From Chrysochromulina tobinii (Eukaryota > Haptophyta > Prymnesiales > Chrysochromulinaceae): a stretch of DNA of 10,556 bases. The position numbers and the translations under genes were made by a program. The first letter of the stretch is position 1. Every line of letters begins with the position of its first letter. This document shows positions 1-5,616 of this stretch, one piece after another. Under the pieces are notes generated by a model. It did not search any database. It saw only the letters and a list, made by a program, of their open reading frames with translations, and had not been told where the DNA came from. The DNA is taken from NCBI GenBank assembly GCA_001275005.1, contig JWZX01001453.1:1-10556 (forward strand). The letters are read 5' to 3'.

Positions 1-714
1 GTGCGACAGGCTGCAAAGCTGATGGCAGCGTCTCGGGAGCGGCCGGTGGCGGCGGCGGCACCGGCAGCAGCTGACGTACTAGCAGATGTGTCCACGAGCG
101 CAGGCGCCAAGCCGACGGACGAATCGGCGCCGGCGCCAGGGCAGGCCACCGACGATGATGGCAGGCTACGCATCGGCTCCGACTTCGGAATGGCCTTCAA
201 GGAGGGGACGGGCAAGAATGCGCGTTGGGTCTACTGGCTAGGCCGTGTTCGCAAGCTGTACAAGAAGCAGAAGCGCTCAAAGGTGGAGGTCAAGCGGCCG
301 CTCGACGTCGAGGAGCTCTTTGGCGGTGGCTTTCAAGTTGTGGCATCGTGGTATACGAGCACACCCCAGCGCGGCTCGTACCGGTTCAACGTCGTGGGTG
401 ACCCTAAGCCCTATGACCTGGACCACTTTATTGGCCTTGTGCGCCTAGACCTCGACATGGCAACGGACCGATATGAGCTGCACAACAAGGAGGAGCAGCT
501 GCAAGCACTCGCAGCCGCCACCCGTCGCACAGAGCCGAGCAAGAAGAGTGGTGGCAAGAAGACAATCGGTGAGGAGGAGGAGGCTGCAGCTGCGAGACGA
601 GTGCAGCAGACGGCAGAGCACCTGCAGCCTCAAGCAGAGGGCGTTGATGAGCGGAATCAGCGTGATCAGCGCGCCGCTGAGCGTGCTAAGGCTGCTCAGG
701 CTCCACTGCGATGA
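1..714 (+). CDS. Hypothetical protein, open at left edge, possibly transposon-derived
   Basis: The frame is open from the first base, so the true start may lie outside the window; the first ATG inside is at 22. Numbered from position 1, residues 1-55 are Ala/Pro-rich and low complexity. Residues 56-165 are a compact, ordered-looking core with the motif WVYWLGRVRKLYKK (76-89), then FQVVASWYTS (111-120) and DLDHFIGLVRL (139-149). The short beta-strand pattern with aromatic residues and a W-x-G-R-V turn recalls Tudor/BAH-like chromatin barrels, which also occur in the C-terminal parts of some transposon proteins. That comparison is inference from pattern only. Residues 165-237 are charged, Gln/Glu/Arg/Ala-rich and probably helical or coiled coil. 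The stop is TGA at 712-714. The 3' end overlaps a minus-strand reading frame that ends at 686. I cannot name a function. It could be the last exon of a longer gene. Confidence 0.5.
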   Translation: MRQAAKLMAASRERPVAAAAPAAADVLADVSTSAGAKPTDESAPAPGQATDDDGRLRIGSDFGMAFKEGTGKNARWVYWLGRVRKLYKKQKRSKVEVKRPLDVEELFGGGFQVVASWYTSTPQRGSYRFNVVGDPKPYDLDHFIGLVRLDLDMATDRYELHNKEEQLQALAAATRRTEPSKKSGGKKTIGEEEEAAAARRVQQTAEHLQPQAEGVDERNQRDQRAAERAKAAQAPLR

Positions 715-1115
715 CGTGGGTGTTGCGTAAGAATACCATTGCCATAAGACGGACGTCGTGCAGCAGGGAGCTCTCCCCCGCCTTCACTGGGTTGAAGCGC
801 ACAAACGTATCACCATCATGCAGCAGCTCACGGAGCACGGCAGGCCAGTCGGGGAAGCGGATGTCGCCACGCAAGCCCTGCACCGCCGTGTCAAGCTCTC
901 CCGTCGCCATCCCCACCTTCCTGCCGCTCGGCAAGGAAGCTGGCGGGTAGGTCCTCGCGGCGCAGCAGATTGCGCGCCGCCGAGAGGCTGCATTGAGGCC
1001 ACACGGCCTCGCCGCGCCTCTGCCGTGGTAGCGCCTCAGCCGTGGTCACCGCATCACCAGAGAGGTCACGCAGCGGGTCAACCGGGTCGATCGCTGGCAG
1101 CGGCATCTCGAACAC
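686..1115 (-). pseudogene. Possible cysteine-peptidase-like remnant split over two frames
   Basis: Two adjacent minus-strand open stretches read like one protein. The upstream stretch (1115 to 891) carries WPQCSLSAARNLLRRED, which resembles the Cys-helix of papain-fold peptidases (Josephin, OTU, C39-like). The downstream stretch (934 to 686) carries FPDWPAVLRELLHDGDTFVR and then NTHVIAVEPEQP, which resembles the strand bearing the catalytic His. They lie in different frames and overlap at about 891-934, so the join needs a frameshift or an unseen splice. A third, Glu/Val-rich stretch (1435 to 1046), in the same frame as the downstream part, could lead into it. The break suggests decay. The peptidase idea rests on the spacing and look of two short motifs. 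The region could equally be an unrelated exon pair or chance open frames in GC-rich DNA. Confidence 0.3.
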
Positions 1116-1301
1116 CCCAGCACGGGTGGGCTTGGCTGCACATCCTTATCGTCCGCATCGTGCACCTCTGTCTCGACTGCCACCATTGTCTCCACCTCCA
1201 TCGCTTCTGCCTCCAGAGCTTCAGCTGGTGCCCCTGCCGTCTCCACCTCCTGCGCCGGCGCTGCTGCGCCTGTTGCCTCACGACCGCTCTGAAGGGTGCT
1301 C

Positions 1302-1331
1302 GCTGCTGCTGTCGAGCTGCTGCTGCTGCTG
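1302..1331. repeat. CTG/CAG trinucleotide microsatellite
   Basis: Three CTG triplets (1302-1310) are followed, after a short interruption, by five perfect CTG triplets (1317-1331). Minus-strand frames read it as poly-Ser or poly-Gln, which explains the long but meaningless open frames in this area. It is a simple slippage-type repeat. Confidence 0.75.
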
Positions 1332-1383
1332 GTCGTCGCTGCACTGATATGGCAGCTCGTATTTGCAAAGAAGCCATCCAGCC

Positions 1384-1851
1384 ATGCCGCCGAACCCTCC
1401 TTTGGTGGCGCGCCTGCTGCTGATGCTGCCGCCATGCCATCGAGACGAGGCGCCAGATGGACGCATTACGTTCCGCAAGTATGACAACGACTCAGACGCA
1501 CGGCGACGTGGAACATTTGAGACCGTGTCAGCGCGGCAGCTATGGGTGGGCAGCTGCGAGATGGTTGCCATAACACAGCGCGGCTCGGCCCTGCATCGCG
1601 CAGTGGGTGACCTGCGGCCCATGGGATCGCTGCGGGAGCAGCGAGTCGCGGAGCTGCGTGCGGTGCTTGGTGGCTTTGGCGGGCTCGGCGCGCTGCTCCC
1701 CCTGCTCGAGCGTGCACAGATCAGATCGCTTTCAATGTTGAGGCAATTGAGTGTGGAAGAGCTGCGGACGAGGCTCAATGAGGTGAGCGGCTCCCCGCTA
1801 TCGTTGGCTTATTTGGATCGTCTGCCAGTGCTCGGCCTGTGCAAGGCCTGA
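1384..1851 (+). CDS. Hypothetical protein with SAM-like helical C-terminus
   Basis: This reading frame gives 155 residues from the ATG at 1384, ending with TGA at 1849-1851. I do not recognise the family. The first 15 residues are Pro/Leu-rich and of doubtful reality. After that comes DGRITFRKYDNDSDARRRG, then FETVSARQLWVGSCEMVAI, which looks like a small beta-rich segment. The last 75 residues are helical and contain LREQRVAELRAVLGGFGGLG and LSMLRQLSVEELRTRL. The order of a short helix, a loop and an L-x-x-L-S-x-E-E-L helix is reminiscent of a SAM-like bundle, but this is only a visual resemblance. The start is uncertain because an upstream exon could exist. Four copies of a 10-nt repeat begin at the base after the stop. 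It may be part of the same decayed element as the frames to its left. Confidence 0.42.
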   Translation: MPPNPPLVARLLLMLPPCHRDEAPDGRITFRKYDNDSDARRRGTFETVSARQLWVGSCEMVAITQRGSALHRAVGDLRPMGSLREQRVAELRAVLGGFGGLGALLPLLERAQIRSLSMLRQLSVEELRTRLNEVSGSPLSLAYLDRLPVLGLCKA

Positions 1852-1921
1852 GTTCCCATTTGAGTACAGTAGGTTCCCATTTAACATAGGTTCCCATTTA
1901 GTAATCAGTAGGTTCCAATTT
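1852..1921. repeat. Four spaced copies of GTTCCCATTT after a stop codon
   Basis: Copies of GTTCCCATTT start at 1852, 1873, 1890 and 1912. The last has one change (GTTCCAATTT). Spacing is 21, 17 and 22 bases. Three of the four are preceded by a further G, and the first copy begins at the base immediately after the TGA of the preceding gene. The irregular spacing argues against a simple slippage microsatellite. They could be subterminal repeats of a mobile element or protein- or RNA-binding sites in a 3' UTR. Function unknown. Confidence 0.75.
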
Positions 1922-1932
1922 ACTAATAGCAT

Positions 1933-1955
1933 ACATCTGACTAAACATCTGACTA
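1933..1955. repeat. Tandem duplication of ACATCTGACTA
   Basis: The 11-mer ACATCTGACTA occurs at 1933-1943 and 1945-1955, a 12-base period. It lies just beyond the GTTCCCATTT series in the same AT-rich patch. It is a short duplication without a visible function. Confidence 0.7.
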
Positions 1956-2028
1956 CACATGTATTAGGGATGAGAGGAAACCGATGAAAACAGGTAATTT
2001 ACGAAAGGAAAATACGAAAAAATTCTTC

Positions 2029-2103
2029 GCGGGGCTGCCGCCCCGCACCCGGCCTGGGGCTGCCGCCCCAGACCCCGCCTGGGGCTCTCGCCCCAGACCC
2101 CTG
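2029..2103. repeat. Three tandem 25-nt units, each a GC-rich stem-loop
   Basis: Units lie at 2029-2053, 2054-2078 and 2079-2103, with no bases between them. Each has a 7-bp perfect stem and a 4-nt loop: GCGGGGC-TGCC-GCCCCGC in unit 1, CTGGGGC-TGCC-GCCCCAG in unit 2, and CTGGGGC-TCTC-GCCCCAG in unit 3. Between unit 1 and units 2/3 the two outermost base pairs change on both arms together (G-C to C-G and C-G to T-A), so pairing is kept. The bases between stems (about ACCCCGC) are similar too. Similar GC-rich dyads are common as dispersed repeats, so this could be a repeat family member. It could also act as RNA structure if transcribed. Confidence 0.8.
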
Positions 2104-2182
2104 GTTTCGAGACCCCCCCCCTATAGAGCACCCCCGTCGCCTCCCAAGAGGCCGTCGACTACCCGGGGACTTGATATACGAG

Positions 2183-2214
2183 AGGAGGACCGAGCTGCGA
2201 GCATCGGTCCTCCT
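2183..2214. repeat. 11-bp perfect inverted repeat with 10-nt loop
   Basis: AGGAGGACCGA at 2183-2193 is the exact reverse complement of TCGGTCCTCCT at 2204-2214, around the loop GCTGCGAGCA. As RNA this is a stable hairpin. No T-run follows, so it is not a simple terminator. It may belong to the same repeat-rich element as the three 25-nt hairpins upstream. Confidence 0.75.
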
Positions 2215-2242
2215 TCCAGCATGGTACTAGTAGCTTGAGACC

Positions 2243-2267
2243 TTGACCCTTGACTTGACTTGACTTG
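2243..2267. repeat. TTGAC pentanucleotide run
   Basis: TTGAC occurs at 2243-2247 and then three times in tandem at 2250-2264, followed by a partial TTG. It is a short minisatellite-like run, probably from replication slippage. Confidence 0.7.
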
Positions 2268-2409
2268 TGATGGCTAGAGGCGCGCGTACCGGTAGATGTA
2301 TGGCAAGTTGAAATGCTCTATGAGTCCACTGCTAGCCTCAACCCAAGAGCACATATTCGATAGGCTTCCTTTAAGTTGTCTGAGTTGTTTATGTACATAG
2401 TGACTGAGT

Positions 2410-2433
2410 TAGATACCGAAGCTAGATACCGAA
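2410..2433. repeat. Duplicated TAGATACCGAA, 13-nt period
   Basis: TAGATACCGAA is present at 2410-2420 and again at 2423-2433, with a related ATCCGAACAC just downstream. It is a short direct duplication in the spacer beyond the 3' end of the minus-strand gene that stops at 2495. Confidence 0.65.
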
Positions 2434-2494
2434 CACCATCAATCCGAACACGCGGAGGCAGCGAGGAGCGTGTCGCGCGCCGACGGTATCGTCC

Positions 2495-3187
2495 CTATGA
2501 CAACTCGCCCTGCGCGGCTACGTTTGAGGACGACACAAACACCAGAGAGGCCTGTGCTGCGGCAACGGCACCCATGTTAGATGTACCATGCAGCGGGCGC
2601 GACACTTGTTGCTCGAAATCGGCCGCAGAGAGGTGCAAGGACGTACCACCTCGAAGTAGGAGCAGTAGCAGCTCTGCGAGCGGTGCGGGCAGCAGCCCGT
2701 CGACTGCGCCCTCGGTGCGCTCGGAGCCGCGGAGCAGCCTTGGGAAGTGGTGGAAGAGCAATGCGTCGCACAGCGGCTGCGAGTGCACAGCATCCACTAG
2801 GCGCATCAGCTGATTTGCGCTCAGATCACCAAACGGCAGCGCGCGCCCCTCTTGCATGACAAACGTCTCTTGGTGCCACACCAAGCAGTCCAAAGGAGGC
2901 AACGGTAAGTCTTGCGCCAGAGCGCGCTCCAGCGCCCGCAGTGTCGCCGCTTCCTCCACTACCGTGCTGCTGGTTGCAGCGGGTGTCTCCATCAAGCCGT
3001 GTAGCACGTCCCCTGCTGAGATGTTGCCGGCTGGAAGCCCTGCCTCGGGTATCGGTAGTAAATAGGGCAGCTCGGGACACACATCTCTCGCATCGGGTCG
3101 CATGAAGCACATTTGCAGCGACACCCCCGGCTGCAGCTCCACGAGCAGGTTGGCCGTCGGCGGTGCCTCATGTAGGAGTGAAGCCAT
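2495..3187 (-). CDS. Hypothetical protein, 230 residues
   Basis: The frame runs uninterrupted from an ATG at 3187 to a TAG at 2495-2497. The family is not recognised. The protein is acidic and Leu/Ala-rich, with no signal peptide and no clear membrane segment. The N-terminal part (LLVELQPGVSLQMCFMRPD, about 14-32) looks like paired beta-strands. Residues 75-95 form a probable helix (EEAATLRALERALAQDLPLP). The middle (about 100-155) contains LDCLVWHQETFVM and a helical LSANQLMRLVDAVHSQPLCD. A Leu run (about residues 170-178) and a Ser/Ala-rich tail follow. Ordered, non-repetitive sequence on this strand and a normal ATG support coding. It is divergent from the carrier gene at 3307, and the two probably share the 119-bp spacer as promoter. 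The C-terminal tail (about 195-230) is low complexity and could be read-through of a lost splice site. Confidence 0.55.
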   Translation of the reverse strand: MASLLHEAPPTANLLVELQPGVSLQMCFMRPDARDVCPELPYLLPIPEAGLPAGNISAGDVLHGLMETPAATSSTVVEEAATLRALERALAQDLPLPPLDCLVWHQETFVMQEGRALPFGDLSANQLMRLVDAVHSQPLCDALLFHHFPRLLRGSERTEGAVDGLLPAPLAELLLLLLRGGTSLHLSAADFEQQVSRPLHGTSNMGAVAAAQASLVFVSSSNVAAQGELS

Positions 3188-3306
3188 TTCGGGGAATGTT
3201 TGCTAATCACGGGTGGTGCTTGCCTGCCGCCCCCGCGGTGGCGCGCGGGTACATGTACATGTAGTGATTTTCAGTGTTCGGTTTTCAAGTTTTTCTTTTC
3301 CTGGGA
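3188..3306. promoter_or_regulatory. Divergent intergenic spacer with 14-bp palindrome
   Basis: This 119-bp region separates the ATG of the minus-strand hypothetical gene from the first ATG of the carrier gene, so it must contain both 5' UTRs and probably a bidirectional promoter. It holds the perfect palindrome TACATGTACATGTA (3250-3263), which is also a tandem ACATGT repeat. A pyrimidine-rich tract (about 3278-3302) leads up to the carrier ATG. No TATA box is evident. The regulatory role is inferred from position. Confidence 0.5.
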
Positions 3307-5076
3307 ATGCGAGGGATGCCGGAGTTCGCCACCGCAGCGACGATGGCGCCGACGATCGTGCACGGTGGTCCGTTGGCTCGGAACATACCGTTGCTCTCGC
3401 GTCGCGGCGCGTTGCAACGCTTCGCTCTCGTTTCAGCAGCAGCAGCCTTCATAGCGCCACCAGCGTTTGCAGAGCTGGATGGGATCAGTAGCTCTTTCGC
3501 CTCGGCAGTGCCCTCGTGGCTGCCGATGACCCAGTACAGTGCGCCAGCCAGCTTCTCGGACCCGTTCATGCTGTACCTGGCCCGATATCTGATACGCTTC
3601 GACGCGCAAAGTGCCCGCTGGTACGAGCGAAGCTTAGGCGAGCTCCCAAGCTCCAGTGGTGAGGAGCAGAGGGGAAGGCAAAAGGCAGACCTGATATCCG
3701 GCTTTGCCGCATCGCTCGCATATCGCTTGGCTCACTGCGCCGGCGCCGGCGCCGGCGGCGCAGCCGAGCTCTGGCGGGCACTTGCCGCGGCGTACCCGGT
3801 AGCGCAGCCGCAGCTGCCACTTCTCTTTTGCTTCCTCGCACCCGCTGATCAGCCAACAGAGATTATGCGCGCCGCGCTCGAAAGGGCGCCGCTGTTCGCG
3901 CCGGCCAGGGATGACGTGGGTGTCGCGGATGCGCTGCGTGTGCCCGAAGCGCTGCTTCCCAGCTCGACCGTGCCTGTATGGGACGCCACAACGCGCGGCT
4001 TCAGGCTGCCGGGCAGCCTCGCAGCAGCAGCGACAGCCGCGCTCGGTAGCCTGGGACACGCGCCCGTCAGCCGCGAGATCGCGCTGACGGGCTCCATCTA
4101 CCGCGGATTTGCGCTGAGCGGCGGCTGCGGGTGCGCACTCACGCATCTGCTCGTGGTACCGCTCGATGTGGTGAAGACGCGCCTGCAGACGAGGCCGGGC
4201 TCGTACGCGGGATTTGGCGATGCGCTCCAGACGATCCGAAAGGAGGAGGGGCTCGGGATGCTCTTCCGGGGCTCGGTCGCGACGGGCGGCGGCTACTTGT
4301 CGTATGGGGCCTGCCTCTACCCGGGGTACGAGTTCTTCCAGCGCCTCTTCTTCCATTGGGCTGGGGCGGAGGCGCTCACGGAGGCGCGCGTCCCGCTGGT
4401 GCTGCTCTCGGGCGCGGTCGCCACCTTCTTCACGTGCTTCGCGATCACACCCTTTGAGGCCGTGCGCATCCGAATGGTCGAGTACCCCACGTACGCGCCC
4501 AGCTTTGTGGGCGCAGCCACGCGCTACGTGCGCGAGGGCGGGGTGGCGTCGCTCTACGACGGCTTGCTACCGCTCCTCGTCCGCCAGATCTTGTTTGGGA
4601 TGGTCAAGTTTCTCATCTTCGACGAGTGCGCGCAATGGATCCTGGCCACCCTCCCAGCCGGCGCAGCCGACCAGGCAAGCGTCTCTCTCGTGGTCTCATT
4701 GCTCTCGGGCGCTGTCGCGGGCGTCACCGCCGCCATCGTCTCGCAGCCCGCGGACGTAGTCCTCTCCAAGGTGGCGCAGGAGGGTGCCTCCGTCGACGGG
4801 TCGGATCGGACGGTTGGCAAGCTGCCGGGATCCATCAACCAGCTGGCGCTCCTTCAGCGTACTGCCTCGCAGATCTGGCGCGAATTCGGCTTGGGTGGCC
4901 TCTTCCTCGGACTACCCTCGCGCATGGTGTGGAGCAGCGCCATTATCGCCGGCCAGTTCTTCCTGTACGACCTTTTCAAGCAGGCGCTCCACCTGTCCAC
5001 AAACGACCTCACGCTCTTTTACGATGCGTTCGGCTCATCGGCCGCCTTTGCCACCCTGTCCGCCGCCGTCGGATAA
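3307..5076 (+). CDS. Phosphate-carrier-like mitochondrial carrier family protein (SLC25) with plastid-type presequence
   Basis: This single-exon gene encodes 589 residues from the first ATG. In-frame ATGs at 3316 and 3343 are alternatives, and the frame upstream has only a GTG. The C-terminal half (about 264-565) is a complete three-repeat carrier domain. The signatures are PLDVVKTR (285-292), PFEAVRIR (382-389) and PADVVLSK (481-488), each followed by a Glu-Gly- or Phe-Gly-type half motif (EGLGMLFRG, EGGVASLYDG, EFGLGGLFLG). THLLVVPLD in repeat 1 and the Q-P-A-D third repeat lacking the middle basic residue resemble the phosphate carrier subfamily (SLC25A3/PiC), so inorganic phosphate is the likeliest substrate, by family inference. 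Residues 31-55 read SRRGALQRF, then Ala-rich hydrophobic sequence ending APPAFA. That resembles a lumen or bipartite plastid presequence, so a plastid-envelope location is plausible. Residues 56-260 match no domain I know. A GCGCCG hexamer run (3737-3760) encodes a Gly/Ala stretch. Confidence 0.92.
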   Translation: MRGMPEFATAATMAPTIVHGGPLARNIPLLSRRGALQRFALVSAAAAFIAPPAFAELDGISSSFASAVPSWLPMTQYSAPASFSDPFMLYLARYLIRFDAQSARWYERSLGELPSSSGEEQRGRQKADLISGFAASLAYRLAHCAGAGAGGAAELWRALAAAYPVAQPQLPLLFCFLAPADQPTEIMRAALERAPLFAPARDDVGVADALRVPEALLPSSTVPVWDATTRGFRLPGSLAAAATAALGSLGHAPVSREIALTGSIYRGFALSGGCGCALTHLLVVPLDVVKTRLQTRPGSYAGFGDALQTIRKEEGLGMLFRGSVATGGGYLSYGACLYPGYEFFQRLFFHWAGAEALTEARVPLVLLSGAVATFFTCFAITPFEAVRIRMVEYPTYAPSFVGAATRYVREGGVASLYDGLLPLLVRQILFGMVKFLIFDECAQWILATLPAGAADQASVSLVVSLLSGAVAGVTAAIVSQPADVVLSKVAQEGASVDGSDRTVGKLPGSINQLALLQRTASQIWREFGLGGLFLGLPSRMVWSSAIIAGQFFLYDLFKQALHLSTNDLTLFYDAFGSSAAFATLSAAVG

Positions 5077-5616
5077 TCTAGGCGCCGGGCATTAAGGCGA
5101 CTCGACTATGTGGCCGGAGCGGAGGCGTGCTGCGCGGTGCGGAGTCGCCGACAGGCACACGAGCGCGGGAGCCAACAAGAATGCAATGCTTTGAAGAAAT
5201 TTCCTTTTTACCGTTCGACGCTGTCTAGCGGAGCCGAGCGTTCGGTTATCGGTTTCGCGTTGCTTCCGTACGGTACTCGGTAGCACCGCGCCCGCTCACG
5301 ACCCGTGCTCGCGTGCTGGACACCACGCCTCGCCTACGTGCGGTAGCCGGTACGGGATAGAACCGATTATCCAGGATTATCTTCACACAGAACTAACGTA
5401 TAATGCACCCAGTGTGCACAGACTGAGTGACTCGCGAGACTGAAAGGCCCACTAGAGCACGCTACACGCTGTGCACAGCGGTCGCACCTGTGGCATCATG
5501 TTGGTGCACGCGGCACGAGCGCACGACAATGATTAATGTAATAATGTCAAAGGTTTTTTGCTTGATTGCTTCACGCGGCCAAAGCTGTAAGCTGTGATGT
5601 TGCTCCACGGCCAGTA
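5077..5616. other. Convergent 3' spacer
   Basis: About 540 bases lie between the stop of the carrier (+) and the stop of the SGNH gene (-). It must contain both 3' UTRs. I see no RNA gene and no credible protein gene. Noted signals are a perfect 14-bp palindrome CGCTGTGCACAGCG (5467-5480), a direct repeat GATTATC-CAG-GATTATC near 5367-5383, and an AT-rich patch (about 5527-5570) that could hold polyadenylation signals for the minus-strand gene. No canonical AATAAA was identified there. Confidence 0.6.

Larger units (their letters stand above)
1852..2494. other. Gene-free, repeat-rich spacer
   Basis: About 640 bases hold no convincing gene. The first 180 bases are AT-rich, in contrast to the surrounding GC-rich coding DNA, and carry two families of short direct repeats. 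A GC-rich block with three hairpin units follows (2029-2103), then a run of nine C (2113-2121), an 11-bp inverted repeat (2183-2214), a TTGAC run (2243-2267) and a 13-nt-period duplication (2410-2433). The only sizeable open frame (1984-2238) runs through the hairpin units and encodes Pro/Arg-rich low complexity, so I do not call it. Confidence 0.7.

Noticed and set aside
758-1423. Plus-strand frame of 221 codons
   Set aside because: Cys/Arg/His-rich, typical of antisense or out-of-frame translation in GC-rich DNA; no ordered motifs.
1046-1435. Minus-strand open frame rich in Ser, Ala, Glu and Val
   Set aside because: Much of it is the translated CTG microsatellite and low complexity. It could lead into the peptidase-like remnant but is not supportable as a gene alone.
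1852-1921. CRISPR-like array
   Set aside because: Repeats of 10 bases are far too short, spacing is irregular, and the context is eukaryotic.
1984-2238. Plus-strand open frame of 84 codons starting with ATG
   Set aside because: It reads through the three hairpin repeat units and yields Pro/Arg/Ala low complexity; the repeat structure explains the open frame.
3634-4356. Long minus-strand frame antisense to the carrier gene
   Set aside because: Arg/Ala-rich shadow of a clearly recognised SLC25 coding region.
5077-5616. tRNA or other RNA gene in the convergent spacer
   Set aside because: No T-loop or acceptor-stem pattern found on either strand; small hairpins there are short and isolated.
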